Assembly: GCA_019217005.1 (NCBI GenBank)
Contig: JAHBNG010000028.1
Coordinates: 62,001 to 126,000 of the forward strand
Length of the DNA: 64,000 nucleotides
DNA from: Chloroflexi bacterium TSY
GTDB taxonomy: Bacteria; Chloroflexota; Anaerolineae; Caldilineales; Caldilineaceae
Direction: 5' to 3'
Shown here: positions 38,993 through 47,953 of the stretch, piece by piece
Numbering within the stretch: position 1 is the first letter of the stretch
Layout of the letters: the number at the start of each line of letters is the position of its first letter
Program-made: the position numbers and the translations under genes
The notes under the pieces: model-generated
Seen by the model: the letters and a program-made list of their open reading frames with translations, nothing else
Databases searched by the model: none
Told to the model about the DNA's origin: nothing

Positions 38993-39590
38993 AGACAATC
39001 ACATAACAAAACTCGACCTCGTCATGACAGAGTCCACACAATCGCCCATCAAACGTCTCAAACATCTCATCATAGAGCGCCGGATTGATCTGCTCAATCG
39101 TTGTCGCCTCAACCTGGTCTAACTTCTCGGCAAAGAGATCGGGGAGCCGCTTTGCCACCAATTTGGCAAAATAGAGTGTATCTCTCGCATGTTGCGTCGG
39201 ATCATCGGGTGGTTGATCCGTGCCAAAGAGCACCAAACGGTCGATGCCCTGATCATGCTGGCCCAAAATGTAGTGCACACTTGGCTCCAGAATTGGAAAT
39301 GAGAGAGCCGTCGCGACCTGCTCATCATAGCGCTCCCACAGCTCCTGGCCACGCAGTCGCGCAGGCTCTACCTTCTGCTCGTTCAACTGGAGATCGCGTA
39401 GCCCCACGTTACAGAGAGCGAGAATGGTCATTGATGGTGGTCCTTTCTGTTTTCGGTGGTAACTATGTACATCTAAATGCCGGAGATTTTCTCTACGGTG
39501 GAAGTGAATTCGACACAAATATAACTCATGGATAAGAGAATACAGTTCAACGCGCAAAATCCCCGGATTTTTCGTCACAAGTCTAAACAG

Positions 39591-40694
39591 TTACTTCCGC
39601 TGCTTTATCTCAATGAGACACCAGCCCAATGGCGCAACGGGTTGCCCCTGTGCAACAATTGCACGTCGGCTCTTGGGGAATTCGTCACCCTGCCGCCGAC
39701 GCATCCGTGCAGGACTCAGACGTTTATGCCCCAACAAGCGCTCCCACTGTTCTCGATCTCGTTGGAGAGGCGCACCAATAGTTTTGCTCGGCCAGCCTCC
39801 ACCCCAACCAATTTGCATCAAGAATTGATCAGACGAAAGCCGTTGACGCTCCAGGATTGTGACCAATTGCTGGTAAAACCCTGCTACTTGTCCATATTTG
39901 CGTCGCTGGTACCAGTCACGCTCCTCTCGTACCCGTTCGAGCGTATGGCGCTGGGCAATTTGCGGCAATTCTGTTAGCCATTTCCGGCGCTGCCCGAACT
40001 GAAGTTTAGATTGAACCTCTGCACGCTGTAGATAGCGATCGATTGTAAATGTGGTTGTGAACACTGTATCGCTTCGAATGGCCTCCATTTCGATTGGTGC
40101 CCCCATCTTTTCGCTGCCTGTCACAACCTGCGCATTGACGATCTGGAGACGGTCACTCGATTGGACGTCAGAATCTGCAACCTGAAGCCCACGTAACAGG
40201 TCGTGATTTGGATCCTGTCCAAAGAGTTCGCGCTCAATCGATTGCCCTGCCCAAGAACGATTGCCCCGCAACTCGCGGACAGAGAGAAGCTGACCTGTCT
40301 CTTGAAAACCATGCCAAGCTAAAACGGTGCGCAGAGCACCCTTGATGCTCGTTCCCGGCAAATAGGGTCGATCGTGAATATCCTTGTACTGTTCAACTAG
40401 AGCCGCGCCCGGTTGTTGCGACCGGGGTCGTCCGGCCACAATATATCGAAAATAATCGCTCTGCTCATGAAAATCAGCCCGCTCCAGAAGCTCGGATGCC
40501 GGACGACCCAAAATCCGTTCATCGGGATTGCCATCCCGCCAATAGATCGCCTCCAAAAATGCATCAGAGTCCATTACCCACGTCTTACCACCATGAATCA
40601 CATAATCATACTCGTGGAGCAGCTCCTTCCCACTGCCGATATGCACAGGAGTGAGCAGGCTCATCGTCACGTCGAAGATGGTCTTCAGGGTCAT
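39591..40694 (-). CDS. csm5: Csm5, RAMP subunit of the type III-A effector
   Basis: 367 residues. The N-terminal RAMP ferredoxin fold starts LKTIFDVTMSLLTPVHIGSG, and the glycine-rich loop region is DRPYLPGTSIKGALRTVLAW. Csm5 caps the 3' end of the crRNA in the Csm complex and recruits trimming nucleases. It overlaps csm4 by 4 bases (ATGA), so it is translationally coupled, and is followed 159 bp on by the csm6-like gene. Confidence 0.9.
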   Translation of the reverse strand: MTLKTIFDVTMSLLTPVHIGSGKELLHEYDYVIHGGKTWVMDSDAFLEAIYWRDGNPDERILGRPASELLERADFHEQSDYFRYIVAGRPRSQQPGAALVEQYKDIHDRPYLPGTSIKGALRTVLAWHGFQETGQLLSVRELRGNRSWAGQSIERELFGQDPNHDLLRGLQVADSDVQSSDRLQIVNAQVVTGSEKMGAPIEMEAIRSDTVFTTTFTIDRYLQRAEVQSKLQFGQRRKWLTELPQIAQRHTLERVREERDWYQRRKYGQVAGFYQQLVTILERQRLSSDQFLMQIGWGGGWPSKTIGAPLQRDREQWERLLGHKRLSPARMRRRQGDEFPKSRRAIVAQGQPVAPLGWCLIEIKQRK

Positions 40695-41797
40695 GCCACC
40701 ACCTCCCGGTTCAGATGTTCAGTTGGAATGTTGACATTGAGGCTTAGTCCATAGCCATAGCGCAGGACAGGATGGTCAATCTGGACGCCTGTTGTCGGTT
40801 TCAGATCGACCAGCGAACCAGGTGGACGGTCGCTCTTACCAATGATCGACCCTTCACTTAGCATACGCACTTTGCGCCGCACAAAGGGTGCATCACCCGG
40901 CGTTCCATTCCAGCCGCCAATGCGCACCAAATGATAGCTGCTCCCAGGCCTGCGCAACAGATCCATCTGATCGACAGTAGGTGCCAAACGACCGAGCAAC
41001 AACCAATAATCACCCTCCGCTTCGGGCAACTGTTGCCACGCATCTTCTTGATGTAAGTCAAAGACCCCATTGCCGCGCGAACGTCTCCCGCCGATTCCAC
41101 TATCGGCCAACAATTGCAAGGCCGACTCGATGCGCGTCAGCCACGCAGCATCCCCCTGTACAATGACCCACAAGCCACAGTGAGGCGCAAAACGCACAGA
41201 GCCGACATGATAGAGATTGCTTCGATTGTTGATACGATCGATGCTGACTTTGGGCGATTGGCTGATCGACCAGATGGTGATTTCTTCATCATGTAACCGT
41301 GTCGGCACCACCAACCTCTCACGGATCTGTTGGCATTCTTCTTGCGTCACCCAGACCGCACCGTCCTGAATCGCCGTCGCGTTCTGCCATAGCTCATAGA
41401 GAGCGCTCGGTGAAATACTGTCGATCAGCTGAGCAAATATGGCTTCAGAGACCCAACGCACGCGGCGTAACTTTTTTACAGTCGGCGGAGCGTCATCGTT
41501 CAACTCATCTGCTTTCAAAGTGGAACCTTCCATCGGCGTCATCAGCATTGGCCTGGGCAAAAGACGAATGTCTCCCACGTATGGCATTGTAGATGACAGG
41601 AAGAAAGCCGGTGTGTCGGCAAAGATAGTTTCCAGCTCATTCACAGCATCTCTTTCCCCCATTTCCAACCAGGTAATCACGAGTGCAGAGAAAATGGTGT
41701 CGCTGGGAACAAAGGGGAGTGATTCCTCTAATCCAATGCCTGCTTCACCGATGTGTAGCGGCGCACGCATGGCCAAGCGAAATGCCCGCGTACTCAT
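40691..41797 (-). CDS. csm4: Csm4, RAMP subunit binding the crRNA 5' handle
   Basis: 368 residues, starting FRLAMRAPLHIGEAGIGLEE. The segment SDTIFSALVITWLEMG is the characteristic Csm4/Cmr3-like block, and IGGRRSRGNGVF is the glycine-rich loop. It joins Cas10 to the backbone and holds the 8-base handle. Overlaps csm3 and csm5 by 4 bases each. Confidence 0.9.
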   Translation of the reverse strand: MSTRAFRLAMRAPLHIGEAGIGLEESLPFVPSDTIFSALVITWLEMGERDAVNELETIFADTPAFFLSSTMPYVGDIRLLPRPMLMTPMEGSTLKADELNDDAPPTVKKLRRVRWVSEAIFAQLIDSISPSALYELWQNATAIQDGAVWVTQEECQQIRERLVVPTRLHDEEITIWSISQSPKVSIDRINNRSNLYHVGSVRFAPHCGLWVIVQGDAAWLTRIESALQLLADSGIGGRRSRGNGVFDLHQEDAWQQLPEAEGDYWLLLGRLAPTVDQMDLLRRPGSSYHLVRIGGWNGTPGDAPFVRRKVRMLSEGSIIGKSDRPPGSLVDLKPTTGVQIDHPVLRYGYGLSLNVNIPTEHLNREVVA

Positions 41798-42612
41798 GTT
41801 GTGCTCCCATTTGTCAGCAACTGGAGTCTACGCTCAATTTCTTCACGTAGCGCCCCATCTTGATTGGTCTGAATCAAATCTGATAACCGAACATAAGGCC
41901 CCCATGAGCCAGCCTCCTGGGTATAATTGTCTGTACGCCGACAGATCACGTCTAAATGATTAAATGCCACTTTGCCGCTCCCGCGACTACCATGCCCCCC
42001 GATATAGTCATCCTCCACCAGCAGAAGACAGGTAATGAGATGGTCGAATAAGATCAGATCATCAGGCTGGTAAATGTTGAGCACAAATTCCATTGGTCCA
42101 AAGATGGCACCAGCCGGGACACGCTCCACTTGTCGGGGAACCGCGGCGCTGGTAATGCGATCAATGGCGACCTCGGTCTTCATTTCGCTATAGGGCAGTT
42201 CTGTACGCGCCCGATCTAGCTCATCAGCACTCTCTTTCGTCAGCGCCACGTCGCGCGCCACGAGACGCGTCGGTGCATCGATCACAAAATCTACCTCGCT
42301 TGGAACTCCAAAGAGCGGATTCACCCAGAACTGATCATACTCAGCACGATCCTTGGCCGTATGAATGCGAATCGTACCAATGTCCTGATTTTGGGGCGTA
42401 CCAGTGACCTTTTCCGCTAATGAGCGCATCTTGCCCTTCAGACTGGATCCAGGGATATAGGGATGCTGGTTTAGACTATTTCGAATAACCGGTAGGTCCA
42501 CGCCGCCAATGGCTAATGCGCCAGCACTGCCCCCTACACGCAATCCGGTCTTTGCTTCAATTTCGCCGCGGACAATTACCCAGCCATAGAGTTGAAATGA
42601 TTTCTCTGTCAT
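41794..42612 (-). CDS. csm3: Csm3, backbone RAMP and target-RNA nuclease
   Basis: 272 residues. IGGVDLPVIRN carries the catalytic aspartate used by Csm3 subunits to cut target RNA every 6 bases. HPYIPGSSLKGKMRSLAEKV and DDYIGGHGSRGSGKV are family signatures. The catalytic Asp is present, so target cleavage should be intact. It begins 27 bp after csm2. Confidence 0.93.
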   Translation of the reverse strand: MTEKSFQLYGWVIVRGEIEAKTGLRVGGSAGALAIGGVDLPVIRNSLNQHPYIPGSSLKGKMRSLAEKVTGTPQNQDIGTIRIHTAKDRAEYDQFWVNPLFGVPSEVDFVIDAPTRLVARDVALTKESADELDRARTELPYSEMKTEVAIDRITSAAVPRQVERVPAGAIFGPMEFVLNIYQPDDLILFDHLITCLLLVEDDYIGGHGSRGSGKVAFNHLDVICRRTDNYTQEAGSWGPYVRLSDLIQTNQDGALREEIERRLQLLTNGSTT

Positions 42613-42639
42613 TAGATTTACTCCGGTAATATTAGCCGC

Positions 42640-43071
42640 CTATTTACCGCCAGCAGCTTTATGATAAGCAAGAATGGCTTCGAAGAAATCCACAAAACGA
42701 TCAAAGTAAAGTTTACGCTGCTCCGAGTTGGTGGCGTCTTGAATCAGTTCAAGGCAGGGATCCAGAATCCTTTTCAGCCCTTTCACCCCATCCTCTCGTT
42801 CCCTTTCGGCCTGATAAGCGAGTTTCGGACGCAAAAGGACAGTCTGGCGATATGCATCTTGAGCTCTATTCGCCTAAGCGGTTGTCCAATCTGCTTTGAA
42901 TACAGGCCATTTCATTTCGATCTGACGTACTTCACCAAATATCGTACGAATTTGACCTGTACTCAATTTTTCCTCCTTCAATTTGGTTCCCGCAGGTTTT
43001 GCAACAGAGACCAAATGAGAGACATTTCCATCAATGATTATTTCAGTTGCATCTTTTTTCGAGAAGTGCAT
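42640..43071 (-). pseudogene. csm2: Csm2, small helical subunit, interrupted by an in-frame TAG
   Basis: The start at 43071 (MHFSKKDATEIII) is set by AGGAGG. The first 65 codons end KLSTGQIRTIFGEVRQIEMK, a Csm2 signature, and ADWTTA. A TAG at 42874-42876 then interrupts, but the same frame continues ANRAQDAYRQTVLLRPKLAY and ends FDRFVDFFEAILAYHKAAGG. LRPKLAY and EAILAYHK are classic Csm2 C-terminal motifs. Total length with the stop would be 143 residues, normal for Csm2. No frameshift is involved. Either readthrough, a mutation or a base error explains it. Confidence 0.8.
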
Positions 43072-43147
43072 ATGCAGCCTCCTGTTCACTTCATCTCGCG
43101 ATTCGTTTAGCTGATTATATTGGATTCATAAGGCCAGCGGAACATGA

Positions 43148-45489
43148 TTACGCCTCCTCTGCTCTAGTCAGAAATTCAATCCATCTCGCAGTCAGCCCAA
43201 GACGGCGAATCTCTCCTCCCACAATACTCCTACAGTAGTCTTTGACATAGTCACGAATTTCGCAATCGTCCGTCCGCTCGGCATGACGATTGAGCAAATA
43301 GATCATGTGCCACATCCAGGGGCCGATAAAGAGGTCGCTCTGATGTAGATAGCGTCCTGGCTTTCCATCTGGTCTGTCCTCCTGCATTCTCCACGTTCGC
43401 CACTCTGCCTCAATCGAACGTAAGGTAGAGATAAACCCTCTGGGCAGCTTGCCTTGTGGGTTCTGCCGCCAGCGCACCCACTCTTTCAGGCGCTCGACGC
43501 GCGCCACAACTTGATCAAAATGCGTCCCCCACGATACGGTCTCCCTCAAAAAGTTGATCGCATTGCGACCACTATCCTTGGCCGCCTCTTCGGCAGATCC
43601 AGCATCTCTGGCTGCCTGATAGAGTGGATATTTTACCGATGGTGCGATGGAGATTCCTCCGCTAATCGTCACTTGGGGATTTTGACAGGCAAACTCTTGG
43701 AATTTCTGCTGTATCGCCAGAGCCAAATGGGGCAGGTCAGACCAGCCACCCACCACAAAGAGATCATCACCGCCAGCATACATCAAATAGATGCGTGGTT
43801 GAATCGTACTCTGTTTTACCTGATGTTCATCTTCACCATCCCGAACGTTGAACTGCGCCGCCAAATGGGGCACCACACCTTCAAAGAACAGACGCATCAA
43901 GCCGCTCACGCTGGCAACGTGACAGAGATCCGACGCTTGTAGACCGCGCTGAAAAATCTGCCCCAACCTATCCACATCCATGCGCAAGACACCCCAGTGC
44001 CCCAAGCCATCGCTTTCCAGCTGATCAAAGTCAGCAATCGTCTGCTTTTTTGGATCTTCTGGATCGCTCTCGCGGGTCAGGGGAACGCATTGGGCCAGTG
44101 GTCGAAATCCGTAGACAAGATTGTGCATCGGCACGTTGGGCGGCAGACTTGTCCCCTCTTGCCAGTAAAAAACGCGAGAAATGGCCGCATTTTTGCGCCG
44201 CAATTCTCCTGCCAACTGATGGCTCTTCAGCAGAGCGACATCATAACCAAATTGATGCAATCCCCATGCCCAATCCCATTCTTGATCGACTTTTGTCTCA
44301 TCAGCTTTTGTCTCAAGGGTGTTGCGACTCAGCACCAAAAAGTCTGCCGTGCGCAAATCGTTTCCCACCTGTGCAAAGCTCAAACATTGGCCACAGCGAT
44401 GTCGATCTGGTTCTCCTTCCAGTACTTCGGTCTCTTCACCTTGATCCCGATGAATGTCGCGGCCACAAACAGTACAGACATCTGCGCCGTGACCACTACG
44501 TCCTGAGGGTGACCCAATGACCATCGCCATCTGTTTATTGCTGAGTTCGCTAAACCGACGCGCCTTCAATCGCCCAAGCTGTTGTCCAACGGCGCGCCAT
44601 GCATCCCCACGTCTTGTTCATTCTGCCCTGTCAACATATCTGTTGTCATCTCTGCCGCCGCAATCACAACGTATAACGACCCTTCATGCATGGTGAGCAT
44701 TCGTTGACTAATATCCCGGCGTAGTTCTGGTATCTTGTCCGCTACGATTGGCGGAGCCAGAAGATAGAAGTTCCCGCCACCAGCATACAGCAAATTGGCC
44801 GATGGCAGATCAAGTGTGTCCAATATATACTGGGCAATCACTTCGCTCAACAATTGCAGATAAAAGCTGCGTCCCCGCAAGCTTTTGGCCGCCCCTCGGC
44901 TGCTAAAGGTGTACAGCCATTCCTGCACACCCGAAACATCTCCGCCAACCAAGAGAACCGGTGGCTCAGATCGATTCTCACTTGCAGAGAGACAAACGGC
45001 CACTGCAGCACAGACTCGTGCATAATCGAAAAGTGAGACATCATTCGCATCTGGTGCAGGCATGGCCCATGTGTAACGCTGCAAGAGAGCGTGCAGATTT
45101 GCCTCTTGCACATGCCTGTCTGTTGATGCGGTAAAAGTTTGATATTCTCTATTGCACTGTAACCATACTGCATCATACATCGTCTCTAAGTCCGGTGAGA
45201 TGCTCTCCTGTGGAAGAACAATCGTCTCTTCTGTTGATATCCGCTGCGGATGATAGTACCGTCGCATCTCTTGTTGATGGAGTCCGCCCATCACAGAGAT
45301 TAGAGGATACAATCCCTCCAAATCGCTTCTCGAACTCTGCGGCAAGGCAAGATTTTTCGAGGATTGAAGAATGTCCGTCGTAAGAGGTTCAACAGCAGTG
45401 GCCGACACAAATACTCTTCCTACACGTCGGGCAAAAATTTCCAGAGCTTCTTCATAAATAGAGATAGCAATTTCGTGAGATGTAAGCAT
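43148..45489 (-). pseudogene. cas10: Cas10 (Csm1), GGDD intact, HD motif lost, one frameshift
   Basis: The first frame (45489-44566) has the first palm domain: GGDVSGVQEWLYTFSSRGAA, SLRGRSFYLQLLSE and LLYAGGGNFYLL. At a G4 run (44605-44608) it ends, while the next frame continues DAWRAVGQQLGRLKARRFSE. It carries a zinc finger (CTVCGRD...HRCGQC), WGVLRMDVDRLG and the cyclase motif MYAGGDDLFVVGGW, down to 43148. One base joins them to about 780 residues, a usual Csm1 length. The palm can make cyclic oligoadenylate. The N-terminus lacks an HDxGK motif, and SLFDYARVCAAVA has Tyr where Csm1 usually has His, so the DNase is probably absent. Confidence 0.85.
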
Positions 45490-45847
45490 TGTCTAAATCT
45501 TCTCTAATCTCTTCCAGAATTCTCAAAAGACGCTGAATCAACCGTTGTATGCGATAAGCCAAGAGCGATCGTACCAGACCGAGTTGACAATGTCATGGGA
45601 GTCAACTCCTAAATCGCCAGTAGTACCCCAACCTTCTCAGAATACCACAAAATCTCTACGCAAAACCTACTCAATTCCTACTATTTTGGCGCACTATTCG
45701 GACAGGGGAGAGTTTTACACATCACAAACTCGACAATTTTCATTGAGTCAGAAGTGTATTTTAGTTTCGAAAAGAGGAAGTCTTTGTGGAGAATATGACT
45801 TTTCTGGAAGACAAGGGTAATCTGTTTCGTTTGCCAGACGCCAAGTT
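45490..45847 (-). other. Gap between cas10 and the HTH-fusion gene
   Basis: 358 bp with no gene that I can support. It must hold the cas10 ribosome site and possibly an internal promoter for the csm genes. I see no CRISPR repeat and no strong hairpin in it. Confidence 0.4.
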
Positions 45848-46774
45848 TCAACCTGTGGACTTCGTATTCTCAAAATAGTTCCGCAACTCCCGCCGCAGAA
45901 ATTCGCGCTTGATGCTGTGGTCTGGGTGCAAGTCAAACTCAGCCTCTAGCTTGCTATAGATCGTGTTGAGCTGGTTGGTCACTGTTTTGGGGCTTTTGTG
46001 CAGGCGGGAGGCTACGGCCTCAGTGGTCAAGACCTCTTGCGCCACCAGAGCGACCACCTCACGTTCGGCTGGGGTCAAGACCACTTCGACAAAACGTTGA
46101 TGATGCGACTGCTTCTGCTGCGCCAGCGTGCGCAAGGCATCGTCTCGTGTGGGTGCCTGCATGGTGCGTGTAAAGACGGGCGGAGCCAGATGGAGGTTGG
46201 GGAGAGGTACTTCCATTAACACAACCTCATCGTCTGGCTGGAGCAGGGCCCGTCGCGAAAGACGCAATTGCTCCTCAGATTGGAGAAGCCAGACCCGATC
46301 CTGAGGACCAAACAAGAGCTGCGCCACCGTCAACCCCACCATGGACATGGGTTTCCGGCCACCCGACAAGAGCAGATGTACTCGTCGGTTCGCCTGTAGT
46401 TCAACGCGTAGGACCGCATAGAGGACGTCAGCAAAGGTGCTGATCTGTTCTGGCGTCACTACGTCATCGTCGGGAATGTGTTGTAGACGCAGCGGGGGCC
46501 ATCTGGGATGCGCTGCGAAGAGAGTCTCCAATGTCGAGACCGCTACACCGATGGGCGTATCTTGGCGATTCGTGTGCAGCACGACAATCGCATCCAAGCG
46601 ACGCTCAATCGGCGCCGCACCGCGGGTCAGCGACTGGGCGGCCAGTGAAACAATTTGCGGTTCCGTGCCCAGCGTTGCCACCAGGACGGCCGCATCTCCT
46701 TTGTCTTGGAAAACGTTGCTGGCATCTTCATTCATAGAGGCAAGAATCGCGCCAAACGAAGCAATTGTGGTCAC
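45848..46774 (-). CDS. Ring-nuclease-like (NE0113-type CARF fold) domain fused to a LuxR-type helix-turn-helix
   Basis: 308 residues; a GTG at 46774 is used here, and ATG at 46735 is a possible alternative. Residues 25-180 show the Rossmann-like fold of the CRISPR NE0113/ring-nuclease group: AVLVATLGTEPQIVSLAAQS, LDAIVVLHTN, VHLLLSGGRKPMSMVGLTV, and FGPQDRVWLL. The S-G-G-R-K-P-M motif binds cyclic oligoadenylate in related proteins. Residues 225-290 form a GerE/LuxR HTH: LTPAEREVVALVAQ...TTEAVASRLHKSPKTVTNQLNTIYSKL. It is the first gene after array C (27 bp from its last repeat) and the first of the cas operon. A cOA-sensing regulator of the operon, or a ring nuclease whose activity is tied to DNA binding, are both possible. 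Confidence 0.8.
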   Translation of the reverse strand: MTTIASFGAILASMNEDASNVFQDKGDAAVLVATLGTEPQIVSLAAQSLTRGAAPIERRLDAIVVLHTNRQDTPIGVAVSTLETLFAAHPRWPPLRLQHIPDDDVVTPEQISTFADVLYAVLRVELQANRRVHLLLSGGRKPMSMVGLTVAQLLFGPQDRVWLLQSEEQLRLSRRALLQPDDEVVLMEVPLPNLHLAPPVFTRTMQAPTRDDALRTLAQQKQSHHQRFVEVVLTPAEREVVALVAQEVLTTEAVASRLHKSPKTVTNQLNTIYSKLEAEFDLHPDHSIKREFLRRELRNYFENTKSTG

Positions 46775-46944
46775 TGATTTCCGGAGATAGAGAACAAACT
46801 GATTTCAGCACCCCGAAGGGCATTCCTCTGTTTGTCACTGTTGCACCGATGTATATCCCGACAACCGCGCGGCGGTCGAAACGTTTCAGCACCCCGAAGG
46901 GCATTCCTCTCTCTGTCACGTGAACAGGAGTAGCTCACCCTTAA

Positions 46945-47953
46945 GTGCCAATCCGAAAAGTAAATTCACAAAATAAATTGCGAAGACAAACGAAAGACAA
47001 ACGGAATGCATATGTAGATCAAACATAAATCATGTAAACTTGTCTTCAAGAAAACAAGAAAATTCCTAGAAAAAGGAGACAAGAATGTATGTCACAACAG
47101 AAATCAATGCCAAATTTCTCATAACAAATAGCCTATGGGAAAGAATCAAACCGTTGATCCCGCCCCAAAAAGCCAAGAAAAAAGCGGGACGACCACGGAT
47201 GGAGGACCGGTTGGCTCTGAATGCCATCTTTTACGTGCTGCGGACTGGATGCCACTGGAAAGCCCTGCCACGCTGTCTAGGGGCAGCCAGTACAGTTCAT
47301 GATCGCTTCCAGGAATGGACTCAAGCAGGTCTCTTCGAACAGATGTGGCGCAAAGGGTTGCTGGCATATAATCAAGTCGCGGGGATCGACTGGCAATGGC
47401 AATCGATGGATGGCGCCATGAACAAAGCACCCTTGGGTGGCGAAAAAACGGGCCCCAATCCCACCGATCGCGCCAAGCAGGGCACCAAACGCAGCCTCCT
47501 GACCGATGGCGCTGGTATTCCCTTGGGGATTGAGATCGAGGGGGCGAATCGCAATGACATGAAAATGGTAGACCAGACCCTGGAATCCATTCCCATTCAA
47601 CGGCCTGAACCAACCGCTGAAGAGCCTCAACATCTCTGTCTGGACAAGGGCTATGATTATGATGAGGTGCGCGAAACTGTCGCTCAATGGGGGTATACCG
47701 CTCATATTCGCTCTCGGGGCGAAGAACAAATCGACAAAGCCTCCATTCCCAACTATCGCTCCCGCCGTTGGGTTGTTGAACGCACTTTTTCCTGGATGAA
47801 TCGCTTCCGTCGCATTCTCGTTCGCTGGGAGAAAAAGTCCCAGAATTTTCTCGCTCTGGTCCATTTTTCCTCTGCTTTCATCGCCTTTCGGGCTGCTGAG
47901 CGCTTTCTCTGATTCTGCACTCTTTTTTGCACCTTTATTTTTCGGATTGGCTC
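46945..47953 (+). mobile_element. IS5-family insertion sequence inside a spacer of array C
   Basis: 1009 bp. The ends are GTGCCAATCCGAAAAGTAAA and (reverse complement) GAGCCAATCCGAAAAATAAA. It is flanked by a 4-bp TTAA duplication (46941-46944, 47954-47957), typical of the IS5 subgroup. The transposase frame is intact, so it could still move. Confidence 0.92.
47085..47912 (+). CDS. IS5-family DDE transposase
   Basis: 275 residues from MYVTTEINAKFLITNSLWER, with AAAAAGGAGAC upstream. An IS5/DUF4096-type N-terminus contains WERIKPLIPPQKAKKKAGRP and NAIFYVLRTGCHWKALP. The catalytic residues are in WQSMDGAMNKAP (D), LCLDKGYDYDEVRE (D) and RWVVERTFSWMNRFRR (E). Unlike all other transposases in the window the frame is unbroken, so this is the only apparently active one. 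Confidence 0.93.
   Translation: MYVTTEINAKFLITNSLWERIKPLIPPQKAKKKAGRPRMEDRLALNAIFYVLRTGCHWKALPRCLGAASTVHDRFQEWTQAGLFEQMWRKGLLAYNQVAGIDWQWQSMDGAMNKAPLGGEKTGPNPTDRAKQGTKRSLLTDGAGIPLGIEIEGANRNDMKMVDQTLESIPIQRPEPTAEEPQHLCLDKGYDYDEVRETVAQWGYTAHIRSRGEEQIDKASIPNYRSRRWVVERTFSWMNRFRRILVRWEKKSQNFLALVHFSSAFIAFRAAERFL

Larger units (their letters stand above)
36357..39431 (-). pseudogene. csm6: Csm6-like CARF-HEPN ribonuclease gene, split by an insertion sequence
   Basis: The 5' piece (39431-38993) encodes MTILALCNVGLRDLQLNEQK, an N-terminal CARF half ending DEVEFCYVIV. The 3' piece (37398-36357) continues VCGGTPAANTALMLQG, the CARF ligand motif, then a long helical region with an HEPN-type active site RHRTIIGHDF near the end (R-x4-H). 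One copy of the 8-bp duplication AGACAATC must be removed to rejoin them. The intact protein would be about 490 residues. Csm6 enzymes bind cyclic oligoadenylate made by Cas10 and then cut RNA non-specifically. It follows csm5 on the same strand. An in-frame upstream extension of the 5' piece to 39578 is unlikely. Confidence 0.82.

Noticed and set aside
42874..42876. Genome-wide recoding of TAG as a sense codon
   Set aside because: TAG is the natural stop of the thiolase, the B12-binding subunit, the CocE-type hydrolase and DUF4058, with noncoding sequence after it.
39591..45489. Type III-B (Cmr) or III-D assignment
   Set aside because: Csm2, Csm3, Csm4 and Csm5 signatures are all present, with Csm1-type Cas10, so III-A fits.
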